A stretch of DNA of 64,000 bases from CALBZH01 sp964538515 (lineage in GTDB: Bacteria; Desulfobacterota; Syntrophobacteria; Syntrophobacterales; Syntrophobacteraceae): NCBI GenBank assembly GCA_964538515.1, contig CAZIEW010000015.1:1-64000 (forward strand). The letters are read 5' to 3'. Below, piece after piece: positions 24,632 to 33,900 of this stretch. Positions within the stretch are counted from its first letter, which is position 1, and every line of letters begins with the position of its first letter. The notes beneath the pieces were generated by a model. It did not search any database and had not been told where the DNA came from. It saw only the letters and a list, made by a program, of their open reading frames with translations. A program made the translations under genes and the position numbers.

Positions 24632-26797
24632 TCAGCGCAGTCGCGTCACCCGCATCGCCGTCTCACCCGATTCGGCATTCAGAGTCACCTCGCGGATGGA
24701 AACACTCGACAGCGTGTCTTTCAAAGTCGCGACTGCGGCACAGCCCCTGATGGATGTTCCACCCAGAATCCTCCCGCGCACTCTGACCGCCGCGTTGGAA
24801 GCGCTGCTCTGCCCCCATGAGGTGATGACTCCCATCTCCTCTTTGGCCAGCTCGATCTCTCTTTCGACTCCACGCAGCGTTTCCTGGTGAGTACGAACCA
24901 TGGACTTGAGCTGCTCCTGCATGTCGAGCAGTTCTTCGAGCTCCTGATCGGTCTCCTTCGCCTGTTCGTCGAGCTCACTAACGGCCTGCTCGAGCTCCTT
25001 CACCATCATCAGATCCTGCTGTCGCCTCGCATCCTCGAGCATATCCAGCGTCGTCCGACGTTCACGCAAGGTAAGATCCTGCATTTGAGCGATCTCTCCC
25101 GTTCGCTGCTCTGCTCGCAGAAGCTGTGCCTTCATTTCTTCGACGGCACCGACTTGCTTGGCCACCTCAGCTTCCCTGGCGGCAACAACTTCCTTCAACC
25201 GATCGAGCTCCCTTTCCATCAAGGGATCAAACCCGACGGCGAGCGTACAGGGCCGCGAGCGCTCGTGCCCTATATGCGCCGCCTCAATCCCCTTCTTGGC
25301 ATAGACGAGAGACGCGGCGATGGTGCCGCTCTTGAGGACGCACCTTCCGGAGGATTTGACTTTAGAATCCACAATCCCCTTATCTGCATAAATATCACCC
25401 AGCGCTTCAACATTCGAGGCATGAATATGCACGCACTTGAGATCGCCCTGGGAGCGCACCTGCGCCCCGAGGATACCTCCGAACACGGTCACATCCCCTG
25501 CCACATCAACCTGAGCGCGTCCGATCTCATTACAGACCAGGCTCCCGCATTGAACTCGAAACCCATCCTGGACCACGCCATGGACAAACACGATGCCATT
25601 GAAATCGATGTTGCCGGTTTCGAAGCTCACGTCACTCGGAATGGTATGCTCTTCGAGGACCGTTAGCTTGCCATAGGCGGAGAACATGGCGCGTCCGTCG
25701 ACCTTGGCCGTAGCCCGCAGACCGTCTTCGGAGAGTGCGACTCCGGAGCCGCACAGCAGCGGCTCGTCCTTGGTGCTCGGAACCTCTAGGGGGCTCCCAT
25801 ACACGTTCATTCCTTGCGTTCCAGGGATGCGGGGAGACTTCTCGGCAAGGAGATCTCCCTGTTTCACTTGAGGAATGGTGCCCCGGTCTTTCAGACTCCG
25901 TGCTGCTTCAGTGGAAGCCTCATGGGCTCCCTTGAAGTCCGAGCCCAGGAAATAGCGAATCGATGCGTCTTGACCCAAGTGAGGCGGAATCCCCTGGGCA
26001 ACCTTGAAAACGATGCTTTTTTCGGGGCGTTGCTTGAGACCTCGCCTCAAAAGATGGTCATCGAGCACTCCGAAGGTGACCCCTTTCGACTCCAACAGAC
26101 TGACAAGTCGCTCGACGGTCAGCTCATGCGCGACGCCGCCTTTGAGGCGAAGATAGGCTGCCATCTCGTCGTGAGAGACGATCAGATCGAAGGCCCCTTC
26201 CCGCAAGATAACCTTCCCGAGGCGGCTTGCCGAGGAGTCCGGGGCTTCGACTGGGCGCGTCGGGGAAGCGGAGTCAACAGGTACATCCTTTTCAGGAGGC
26301 TCCTCGGGAACAGACTCGCGAAGACTCGCTTCCTCCGTCGGCCTCCGATCAATGGAATCCGACAGCGTTTCTAAAGACGTCTCGGCCTCTTTGGGCCGCC
26401 CATCCCTCAGAAGACCTCGCTCCCCAAGAATCACTTCCAACGCGACGAAATCCCCGCCCTCCTTGTAGCGCCGCGTCTGCTCGCTCAGCGCCTCATCCAC
26501 GTGCTCCTGGCTGACCAAACCCTCCCGGACAACTGCCTGGACATAGGCTTTTTCCCTCGCGCGAAGCCTCAGAAGGTCGCGCGCCTGCCGCAGGATGTTG
26601 AGCTGTCTGACGCTGACCCAGCCCTTCGTCTGGAGTATTTCCTCCATGCCAAGATCACGGCCCCGCCTTCGCTCTCGCTCTTTGATGGTGAGCGCCGACC
26701 GTACCTGCTCTTCGGTCAGCATCCTGTGCCTGACGGCAAGTCTGCAAAGCGTCTTGTCGTCGTCGAGACTGGGGCGAGATCGGAGGTTCTCGGCCAC
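24632..26797 (-). CDS. DUF342 (FapA-like) family protein
   Basis: 721 aa, GTG start after AGAGGAG. Residues 1-170 hold repeated helical segments (LAVRHRMLTEEQVRSAL and VVREGLVSQEHVDEAL), a tandem motif seen ahead of DUF342. Residues ~170-400 include an acidic/Pro-rich linker and the DUF342 N-part (FKVAQGIPPHLGQDASIRYF). The right-handed beta-helix core is about 400-560 with VHGVVQDGF and IGRAQVDVAGDVTVFGG repeats, then a long coiled coil (about 560-660). Function is unknown; relatives are linked to polymer or cell-surface assembly. It faces downstream of the MBL-hydrolase gene on the same strand. Confidence 0.85.
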   Translation of the reverse strand: MAENLRSRPSLDDDKTLCRLAVRHRMLTEEQVRSALTIKERERRRGRDLGMEEILQTKGWVSVRQLNILRQARDLLRLRAREKAYVQAVVREGLVSQEHVDEALSEQTRRYKEGGDFVALEVILGERGLLRDGRPKEAETSLETLSDSIDRRPTEEASLRESVPEEPPEKDVPVDSASPTRPVEAPDSSASRLGKVILREGAFDLIVSHDEMAAYLRLKGGVAHELTVERLVSLLESKGVTFGVLDDHLLRRGLKQRPEKSIVFKVAQGIPPHLGQDASIRYFLGSDFKGAHEASTEAARSLKDRGTIPQVKQGDLLAEKSPRIPGTQGMNVYGSPLEVPSTKDEPLLCGSGVALSEDGLRATAKVDGRAMFSAYGKLTVLEEHTIPSDVSFETGNIDFNGIVFVHGVVQDGFRVQCGSLVCNEIGRAQVDVAGDVTVFGGILGAQVRSQGDLKCVHIHASNVEALGDIYADKGIVDSKVKSSGRCVLKSGTIAASLVYAKKGIEAAHIGHERSRPCTLAVGFDPLMERELDRLKEVVAAREAEVAKQVGAVEEMKAQLLRAEQRTGEIAQMQDLTLRERRTTLDMLEDARRQQDLMMVKELEQAVSELDEQAKETDQELEELLDMQEQLKSMVRTHQETLRGVEREIELAKEEMGVITSWGQSSASNAAVRVRGRILGGTSIRGCAAVATLKDTLSSVSIREVTLNAESGETAMRVTRLR

Positions 26798-26940
26798 GGT
26801 TACTCCTCTCGGACCCTGATGAAGGACCGATTCTGTCGGCCGTTCATGAAGCCATCATTCCCGGAGAAACGTGCCCGGAACCCAGACACGGAAACCACCC
26901 CACGGGCACCGCATCCTTCAGACGCTGTTCAAGAGATCAA

Positions 26941-27657
26941 TCACGAGGGAATGCGCTTCTGCCTGCCAACTGTCAAGCTGTGAAGGGGGATGATAACGTC
27001 AGCAATTTCTGAGATCTTCTTCGCACTTTCATAGGCCGCGATGGCGTCGGTGTGAACCCCTGGCGTCACGACATGGCCATCCGCCGGGAAGTTCATATCG
27101 TTGCAGCAGAACCCCGTGACCACCACCCGTCCAGCTGAGGTATGGACGGCGATGGACTGCCCTCCGGGAGTGTGCCCAGGGGTCCACAGAAGATCGATCC
27201 CCTCGCGGAGCGTCACGTCCCCGTCCACCGTTTCCACCTCAAGTCCATCCAGCAGATCACTGTAATAACGATGATCGATGGGATGCGGATTGTGAAAGAA
27301 ATCGAGCTCTTTCTGCTGAACCACGATTCTGGCCTGCGGGCACTTATAGTCGTTCTCGCAATGGTCGTTATGAAGATGCGTATGAATGATGAGATTCACG
27401 TCCTCGGGTCGAAGCCCCACCGTTGCAAGGGCATCTTCAAACTCAAGAATCTCGAGACCGTATTCCTCTCCCACATGGGGAGGGACCACAAACTGCTCCA
27501 ATCCGGTATCGATGAGGATCTTCTCGTCGCCCCCATCCACGAAAAACACATAAATGGGGATCCAGATGCGTTTCCCATAGCCCCGCAGATAGGTCATGAT
27601 CCCTTGATCGGTTTCATTGGCGCCTACAACCAGCGGGTGAATCGTGTATTCTTTCAT
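26941..27657 (-). CDS. MBL-fold hydrolase (AHL-lactonase-like family)
   Basis: 238-residue metallo-beta-lactamase-fold enzyme. The metal site HxHxDH appears as H94-L-H96-N-D98-H99, with later GHTPGGQS and a C-terminal VIIPLHS. It has the two-substrate-arm layout of N-acyl-homoserine-lactonase-like proteins, but that activity is only a family-level guess. ATG at 27657 with GGGAG 9 bp upstream; 14 extra N-terminal codons are rejected. Confidence 0.85.
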   Translation of the reverse strand: MKEYTIHPLVVGANETDQGIMTYLRGYGKRIWIPIYVFFVDGGDEKILIDTGLEQFVVPPHVGEEYGLEILEFEDALATVGLRPEDVNLIIHTHLHNDHCENDYKCPQARIVVQQKELDFFHNPHPIDHRYYSDLLDGLEVETVDGDVTLREGIDLLWTPGHTPGGQSIAVHTSAGRVVVTGFCCNDMNFPADGHVVTPGVHTDAIAAYESAKKISEIADVIIPLHSLTVGRQKRIPS

Positions 27658-27955
27658 TTGGGTCTGCTCCCTCAGCCGGCACGCCCTCGACGCGGCCACA
27701 TGTCCAACGATCCCTCATGAGCTTCCGTCTCATACTTATCAGGAAACGATAAGCCGATTAAGGACATATACCACTTCGCCGCGCCCCTTTCCACTGTCAC
27801 CCGCTGTGAGGCCCCCCCTGCTGCTCGTCGCGATGCGATCCCTCGCCGCGCAATTGTCTCCATCCCGTCATCGTTTCGACATGGATGGAGGGTACGATTC
27901 CGACAGTCCTGCTTGAAAGCAATCAGTCACCGGCCCATGAAATAGGAGGATGATC
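27658..27955. other. Divergent intergenic region (no gene)
   Basis: 298 bp between the minus-strand MBL hydrolase and the plus-strand small ORF. No gene and no clear promoter pair could be identified. Confidence 0.3.
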
Positions 27956-28084
27956 GTGCTCTGGATTGCCGTCACCGCTGCGCTGGGATTACTCCTGGGG
28001 CTCCTCATACGCGTCGGGGTCTCATTGCGCGTCGTGCATGATTACGACGACTCCATGCCTGACCTCGAAGGGCTCTTGAGGTAG
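27956..28084 (+). CDS. 42-residue small membrane protein
   Basis: GTG start 6 bp after AGGAGG (an in-frame ATG abuts that site and is too close). The product begins VLWIAVTAALGLLLGLLIR (fMet first), a single helix with a GLLLGLL face, then a basic turn and acidic tail (VVHDYDDSMPDLEGLLR). It ends 6 bp before the convergent chemoreceptor gene. Family not recognised. Gene status rests on ribosome-binding site and topology. Confidence 0.6.
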   Translation: MLWIAVTAALGLLLGLLIRVGVSLRVVHDYDDSMPDLEGLLR

Positions 28085-28089
28085 CCCCC

Positions 28090-29553
28090 TCAATTGGGCC
28101 TGCTTCTCCCGGTGTCTTCCATGATCGAGCCAACCGCCTCTTTCAGCTCGATGGGAATGCGCTGCGCCGGTGGCGCGAATCGGTCTCGCTCCTCGTACCT
28201 GACCGACTCACGCGGACCCCCTTCTTCCGGGGAAAATGACGGTCCATGCGTCGCAACACTGCCAAGGAACGCCATCACGTCCTCGACATCAGCCTGCATC
28301 TGTGTCGCCTGCCGACTCAATTCCATGGCCACCGAAGCGGATTCTTCCACCGCAGAGGCGTTCCGTTGGGTGATCTGATCCACGGCGGCGATGGCCTTGT
28401 TGATCTCTTCGATGCCCAGGGCCTGCTCTCTGGATCCGAGGGATATCTCCCTCACAAGCTCAGTCACCGAGCCCGCCCCTTCATTGACACGGCTGAACAG
28501 CGCGTGGACCTCGTTGACCACTTCCGACCCCGACTTGACACGGTCCGATGTAAGCTCGATAAGCCTTTCCGTATTTTTCGCCGCCTCCGCCGCTCGCATC
28601 GCGAGGTTCCGAACCTCATCGGCTACCACCGCAAAGCCCGCTCCAGCCTCCCCCGCCCTCGCCGCCTCCACAGCCGCGTTCAGGGCGAGGAGGTTGGTCT
28701 GGAAGGCGATCTCGTCGATTGTCTTGATGATCTTGGAGGTTTGGGCACTGGCGTCCTTGATGGCCTGCATTGACGCGATCAGGTTATCCATCGCCTGCAT
28801 GCCATTGACCATGATGCCGGACATCTCACCCATGTGCGTCTCAGCCTCTCGCGCGTTCTCAGCATTCCGGCTGGTCCTCGACGCCATTTCTTCCAGAGAA
28901 GCCGAGCTTTCCTCAATCGCCGCCGCCTGCTGCGATGCTCCGTCCGCGATATTCTGGCTGAATTCGGCTACTTGATTCGAAGTCGCTTCCACACTCGAAG
29001 CACTGGTAGCTACATTTCGGAAGGTCACCCCAAATCGACGGCTGATCGACCGGGTCACCAAACCCATTCCCACGGCGAGGAGGGCGATCACTGTGAGCAT
29101 GGTGCCGATGACCATGATCCCGACGCGCTTGGTGAGCCTCTCCAGCGTGTGCTCATGAAAACCCAGCTTCAAACGGCCTATCTCCTTGTCACCCGTCCCC
29201 TTGATCCCCCGGTCGTAGCGCATCACCTTGGCCGTCCCCTCGGACTCCTGGCTACTCTTGGTGATGACTGTCCCCTTGTGATCCAGAAACACCACGTACG
29301 CCACGTCCTGGTCTTTGGTGGTTTCCTGTACAAACCCCTCCAAGGACGGATAGTCATAGTTGTCGATGTAGGGAGCGCTGATCTTTTCGAGCAGGCTCGC
29401 CAGGGACTCTGCCCGCGAATCCATCATACCTCGGACGAAAGCGGTCAGGTTCGAGGTCATGACCCACCCGCCAGCCCCAAGAAGGACCACGAGGAGGGTC
29501 AAGGACGGAGCAAGGATGCGCGAGCTCAAAGATTTCAAGTGCAGAAATGCCAT
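28090..29553 (-). CDS. Methyl-accepting chemotaxis protein
   Basis: 487-residue chemoreceptor: TM1 about residues 14-34, a small periplasmic loop (~100 residues), TM2 about 150-172, then the cytoplasmic signalling hairpin whose tip is EIAFQTNLLALNAAVEAARAGE with the following FAVVADEVRNLA. The C-terminus lacks an NWETF/NWESF-type CheR tether. Its gene lies directly downstream of a periplasmic-binding-protein gene (77 bp), suggesting the binding protein supplies the ligand to this receptor. Start ATG follows GAGGGC with ~6-nt spacing. Confidence 0.93.
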   Translation of the reverse strand: MAFLHLKSLSSRILAPSLTLLVVLLGAGGWVMTSNLTAFVRGMMDSRAESLASLLEKISAPYIDNYDYPSLEGFVQETTKDQDVAYVVFLDHKGTVITKSSQESEGTAKVMRYDRGIKGTGDKEIGRLKLGFHEHTLERLTKRVGIMVIGTMLTVIALLAVGMGLVTRSISRRFGVTFRNVATSASSVEATSNQVAEFSQNIADGASQQAAAIEESSASLEEMASRTSRNAENAREAETHMGEMSGIMVNGMQAMDNLIASMQAIKDASAQTSKIIKTIDEIAFQTNLLALNAAVEAARAGEAGAGFAVVADEVRNLAMRAAEAAKNTERLIELTSDRVKSGSEVVNEVHALFSRVNEGAGSVTELVREISLGSREQALGIEEINKAIAAVDQITQRNASAVEESASVAMELSRQATQMQADVEDVMAFLGSVATHGPSFSPEEGGPRESVRYEERDRFAPPAQRIPIELKEAVGSIMEDTGRSRPN

Positions 29554-29630
29554 ATTGCCCTCAATCTATACCAGTAGTTCACGATAGGAGCGCCTTGCGC
29601 TGGTCTTCACGGCGCGCGCTGCACGGCTGG

Positions 29631-30404
29631 TTATTTGGCCAGATATTTCTGTCCTTCCCCCTGAATGAACTCCAGCATCTTCAAAACTTCGGGAGACGGG
29701 GCACCCTTAGTGATCAACGTAATGGGGCGTCCCACTTCAGGGATTTCCGGCACCAAGACGGACCCATCCACCACGGACGCGGGACCGAGGCCAATTCCAC
29801 CAGCCGTCGCAGCAACTTTCTCCTTCACCTCCTGAGCGGTCCCAGCCTGAACGGCACCCTTCTTCTCGTATGCCTCTCCGTCCATGATCTCTTTCTGGAA
29901 TACGCTGTGGGTTCCCGGGATTTTCTCTCCCCAAACCAGGACGACAGGAGCATCGGCTCCGCCGACCTCCTTCCAGTTTGAGACTTTCCCCGTGAAAATT
30001 GCCTTCAGCTGGTCCTTGGACAGCTTCGAGACCTGTGCGCTCTTGTGGATCAGGACTTTGATGACATCCTTTCCGATGACGCGGGACTTGTAGATGGTCT
30101 TATCGGGGATGGCATACCCATCCTTTTCCATCATGGTCATCCAGTCCTGATATGTCAGCCCGCCGGACGCCGCGTGCACATTTCCCTTGTCGAGGTCTTT
30201 GAAGGCCTCGACCGGTCCGTTGCTGATCAATATCAGCTTCAAGCCCGTGGCCGCTTCCATCGGCTCTTTGATCTTGGCGAATACGTTTTCAGTAGGAGCG
30301 GCTCCGGCTCCCACCTTCACTTCCTGAGCTGCCGCCATTCCGGCGATGACCGTCGAAAAAGCGATTGCCATTCCCATACACATGCTCTTTCCGGTAAACC
30401 GCAT
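29631..30404 (-). CDS. PstS-like periplasmic substrate-binding protein
   Basis: 257 aa with signal peptide (MRFTGKSMCMGMAIAFSTV, cleavage near AAA|QEV). The body has features of PstS-like PBP2 proteins: GAGAAPTENVFAKIKEPME near the start, KVLIHKSAQVSKLSKDQLKAIFTGKVSNW, and VLVWGEKIPGTHSVFQKEI. AAGGAG lies 7 bp before the ATG. No ABC permease or ATPase genes are nearby; instead a chemoreceptor follows, so a sensing rather than transport role is inferred. Ligand unknown (phosphate or another oxyanion are options). Confidence 0.85.
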   Translation of the reverse strand: MRFTGKSMCMGMAIAFSTVIAGMAAAQEVKVGAGAAPTENVFAKIKEPMEAATGLKLILISNGPVEAFKDLDKGNVHAASGGLTYQDWMTMMEKDGYAIPDKTIYKSRVIGKDVIKVLIHKSAQVSKLSKDQLKAIFTGKVSNWKEVGGADAPVVLVWGEKIPGTHSVFQKEIMDGEAYEKKGAVQAGTAQEVKEKVAATAGGIGLGPASVVDGSVLVPEIPEVGRPITLITKGAPSPEVLKMLEFIQGEGQKYLAK

Positions 30405-30959
30405 TGCCTGCTCCTTTTTTCCCAACGTTTCTGACGTCAAGGCGTTGAATCGATCCGACAAATTCTCCCATACATCCCTTCAGCACCGGATCACACATGA
30501 TGTCTAACAGCCGAGCCGCAGCGCACAACCTTCATGAACGATCGGACTTGATACGCTATTGACAACAACGATATCTAATTCTATACTTCCTACCTCTTTA
30601 TAACGGTGCGCTTACCCAGCAATGCATCTCTATTGCGGTGTCTGGCATTTGGTCGGTTGATCCCATGCAAGACAAATGCCTACGCCGACCTTCTTACCCC
30701 TTTTCAGTTGAGTGGTTCATACCCCAAACAGCGGCGCGATTACCCGTGAACGCGTCCAGTGCAGAGAGGCTCAGTGGTAGAAGGCCACTCCCTGAGGGAG
30801 CGCTATTTCCCTCAAGAAGCCCTTTCACCATGGTTGGCCTCGATTTTCGTTTGGGGCCGCCGTCGGTTATCCTTGATGGCACGCTATCGAGTGAGGCAAT
30901 TTCCCCGACACGAACGCTTACGAAGCGGCAAGGTTATTCAGTGAGAGGAGACGACATCG
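30405..30959 (+). other. Intergenic region with long leader of the oxidoreductase gene
   Basis: 555 bp without a protein gene. After the promoter at 30559-30587 comes a ~365-nt untranslated leader. Visible features are a hairpin from GGCATTTG (about 30645) to CAAATGCC (about 30673) and a CTCCCTGAGGGAG hairpin near 30788-30800. No recognised riboswitch class is identified by eye. Confidence 0.45.
30559..30587 (+). promoter_or_regulatory. Near-consensus sigma70 promoter
   Basis: TTGACA (30559-30564), a 17-bp spacer and TATACT (30582-30587): a near-perfect housekeeping promoter reading toward the 2-oxoacid oxidoreductase gene. Predicted start near 30594. Confidence 0.75.
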
Positions 30960-33900
30960 ATGAGTTTTGAAAGCACCCTTGAAGACCTCAGAAAACAGCT
31001 TCCGTATTCACAGCTCAGGCAAAACCGCTCCAGCAGGGTTCGTCTGAGCTGGGCCGAGGAATGGGATCGTTTCGACGCGAAGAAGCTCTTCCAATTTGAC
31101 CTTCAATCCATTCCACCCGCGCAGTTGGAAGCCATCCGAAAACGGACCGACTCGCTCTTGGACGGCAACCATGCCGCGCTTTCCGTCATGACACGCGTGG
31201 TCGACGGCCTGTGCGGCTATCCCATCACCCCGTCGACTCCCCTCGCGGAGGACTTTGCCCGCGCTGCCGCAAACGGCGTCAAGAACGTCTTCGGCAATGA
31301 GCTCATGTACTTTCAGCCAAGCGACGAGCTCTCCGCAATTGCAGCCGTCGAAGCGATGGCCTCCCAAGGAGGCCGTTACGTTGACAACACGTCTTCTCAA
31401 GGTTTGGTCCTGAAGACCAAGAACCTATTTTCGGTTGCCGGCAAGCGCCTCCCCGTCGTGATGACGGTCCAGGCACGAGAAGTGAACAAGGGCTCCCTGA
31501 GCATTCACTGCGGACATACCGACTTCTATGGCGTTCGCAACACGGGATGGGCGCAGCTCATTTCGGGTGACAACCAGGAGCTGCACGACCTCCTCCCTAT
31601 CGCCTTCAAGGTTGCCGAGCTCCGTCAAGTGATGCTGCCCATGATGGTGATCGGGGACGGGTTCATCAAGAGCCACGCTCTTGAGAACGTCAAGGAGCTC
31701 TCGGACGACTTCCTGAAGTATTTCATCGGTCCCCCGAATCGCCTCTACCAACCGCGCTTTGGCAAATCGACGCTGGTCGGGACGTTCACCGACACGGATC
31801 TTTCCATGGAAGGTCAAGTGGCCCAGGATTTTGCGTACCGGTTCCTGAAAAAAGGAATCATCGCGGCCATGAACGTGGCCAATCAAATCCTCGGCACCAA
31901 CCTCAAGGTAACGGAATGCTATCGTACCGATGATGCTGAAATGGCCATTGTGGTCCTGGGATCCGCTGCCGGTGTGGTCAAGGATGTTGTCGATTATTAT
32001 CGCGAATCCCGGGGCTGGAAGATCGGAGTCGTGCGGCCGGTCCTGTTCAACCCGCCTTGTTACGAAGAGCTCGCTTACGGTATGCGCAGCGCCAAGGCCA
32101 TCACGGTTCTGGAGCGAAGCGCCATGGCCCACAACCAGCTCCTCCTTGCGGACGTTCAGGCCGCGCTCCAGGTATCCATCCGCGCGGGACGCGAAGGCCG
32201 TGAGGAGCACCGGATCTACGGCCGGGAAGACATGCCCACCCTGCTACATGGTGTCTATGGTCTTGGAAGCAAGGACTTCAACAAATATGACGTGGCCGCT
32301 GTCATCGAAAATATGAAAGCCTGCATGGAAAGAAGGCGCGGGGAATTCCATCGTGACTTTTTCTGCGGCATTGAAGGCTCCTACACGCTGCAGCCCCAGC
32401 CTCTGCCCGGCTATGTGGAGCGCGAGCTCGGCATGACCTTCATCGGCATCGGAGCCGAAGGGGTGAAGACGGCCCTTGAAAGTGCCGCCTACATCTACGC
32501 CGAAGACAGCGGCAACGGCTGCAAGTTCGTTCAGTCGGGAGCCCGCTACGGGGCTGCACGCAAGGGCGCTGCTGTTTTCATGAACTTGAGGATCAGCGAC
32601 CATCCCATCCGGAACAGCTCCGAGCTGACCGAACGCGACGTTCTTGCCTTTTTCAACGAGAAGTTTCTGCTGGACCAGATCCTACGTGAATACGTCGGAG
32701 GCTTGAACGCAAACGGATTGTTCATCATCAACAGCACACGGAGTGCTGACGAGCTGCTAGGCTCCTTTTCGCCCCATGTGCAGAGCATCATCAAAGAGAA
32801 GAACATCAAGGTCATCGCCATTGATGCGACCCATGCGGCCCTCAAGCTCCTCAACCGAAACCTCCCGGGCGCCGCCATTCTCGGGCTCATCAACAAAGAG
32901 ATGGGCGTCCTGCCCGAAGAAGGCTTTGAGCAGCGATTCAAGAGTCAGCTGGAAAAGAAGATCGGTCGCAAGAAGGGACAAGCCATCATCGATTCCAACA
33001 TCGGGATGCTTCGATTCGGTGCGGACCCTGCTTCCCGATCCACGGCCGGCGCACTCGGAGCACAGTCGGATGCCGTGGCGCGCTCGGGGGCCTTCCGACC
33101 GACCTGCCCGGTTTATTCCGTCCCGGATCCGGAGGATTTTGGCCAAAGGCCGCGAACGGCCGGTCTCCCTGCCCCGATGACCGACAAGGATGAGCTCGGC
33201 ACGATCAAGCCCGACAATCTCGTCGAGAACTACCAGGAGGTTTTTTTCGAGCAGATGGTGAAGCCCATCTCCGAAGGCAGGAAGGTTCCGTGGGATCGAT
33301 TCCTCCCCATTGTCCCGTCCGGAACCAGCGTCTACCGGGATATGAGTCATGTGGGCACACAACTGCCTCTCTACGATCCATCCAAATGCACCGCGTGCGG
33401 CACCTGCACGGCAAGCTGCCCGGATTCTGCCCTCTTCACGACCATCACGGACCAGGAAATTCCGACCGACGCCGCCCCTTACTTCAAGACATTCAAGAAG
33501 CCACCTCGAGGCATTCCTTGGGACCGCTTCGCGATGAACATCAATGTTCTCCCCGCTGCCTGCAAGGGATGCGGCATTTGTGCTCAGGTCTGCCCCACCA
33601 ACGCTCTGCACATGGCTGCCAAGACAGACGTGAAGGACACTGATTTCCTGCCCGAGCGGTACAAGAGCATGGACAACACATCCGACGCGGCGCGCTACGT
33701 GAACCAGATGCCGATCATGCAGCAAGTGCTGTTCGTGTTCTCCAAGATGTTCCCCGGACGTCACACGCTCTGCCCCGGCTGCAGCGAGGGAACCATCAGC
33801 CTTCTCACCTTCTTTGCCGCGGAATCGCTGCGCAACAATCCCCAAGGCATCGCGACGTTCTACCAGGGACTCAAGGTGCTCTCGGAAAAGAACCGGGAAG

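Noticed and set aside
30764..30830. tRNA-like segment in the oxidoreductase leader (AGGCTCAGTGGTAGAAGG resembles a D-arm)
   Set aside because: No T-loop GTTCGA and no acceptor-stem pairing.
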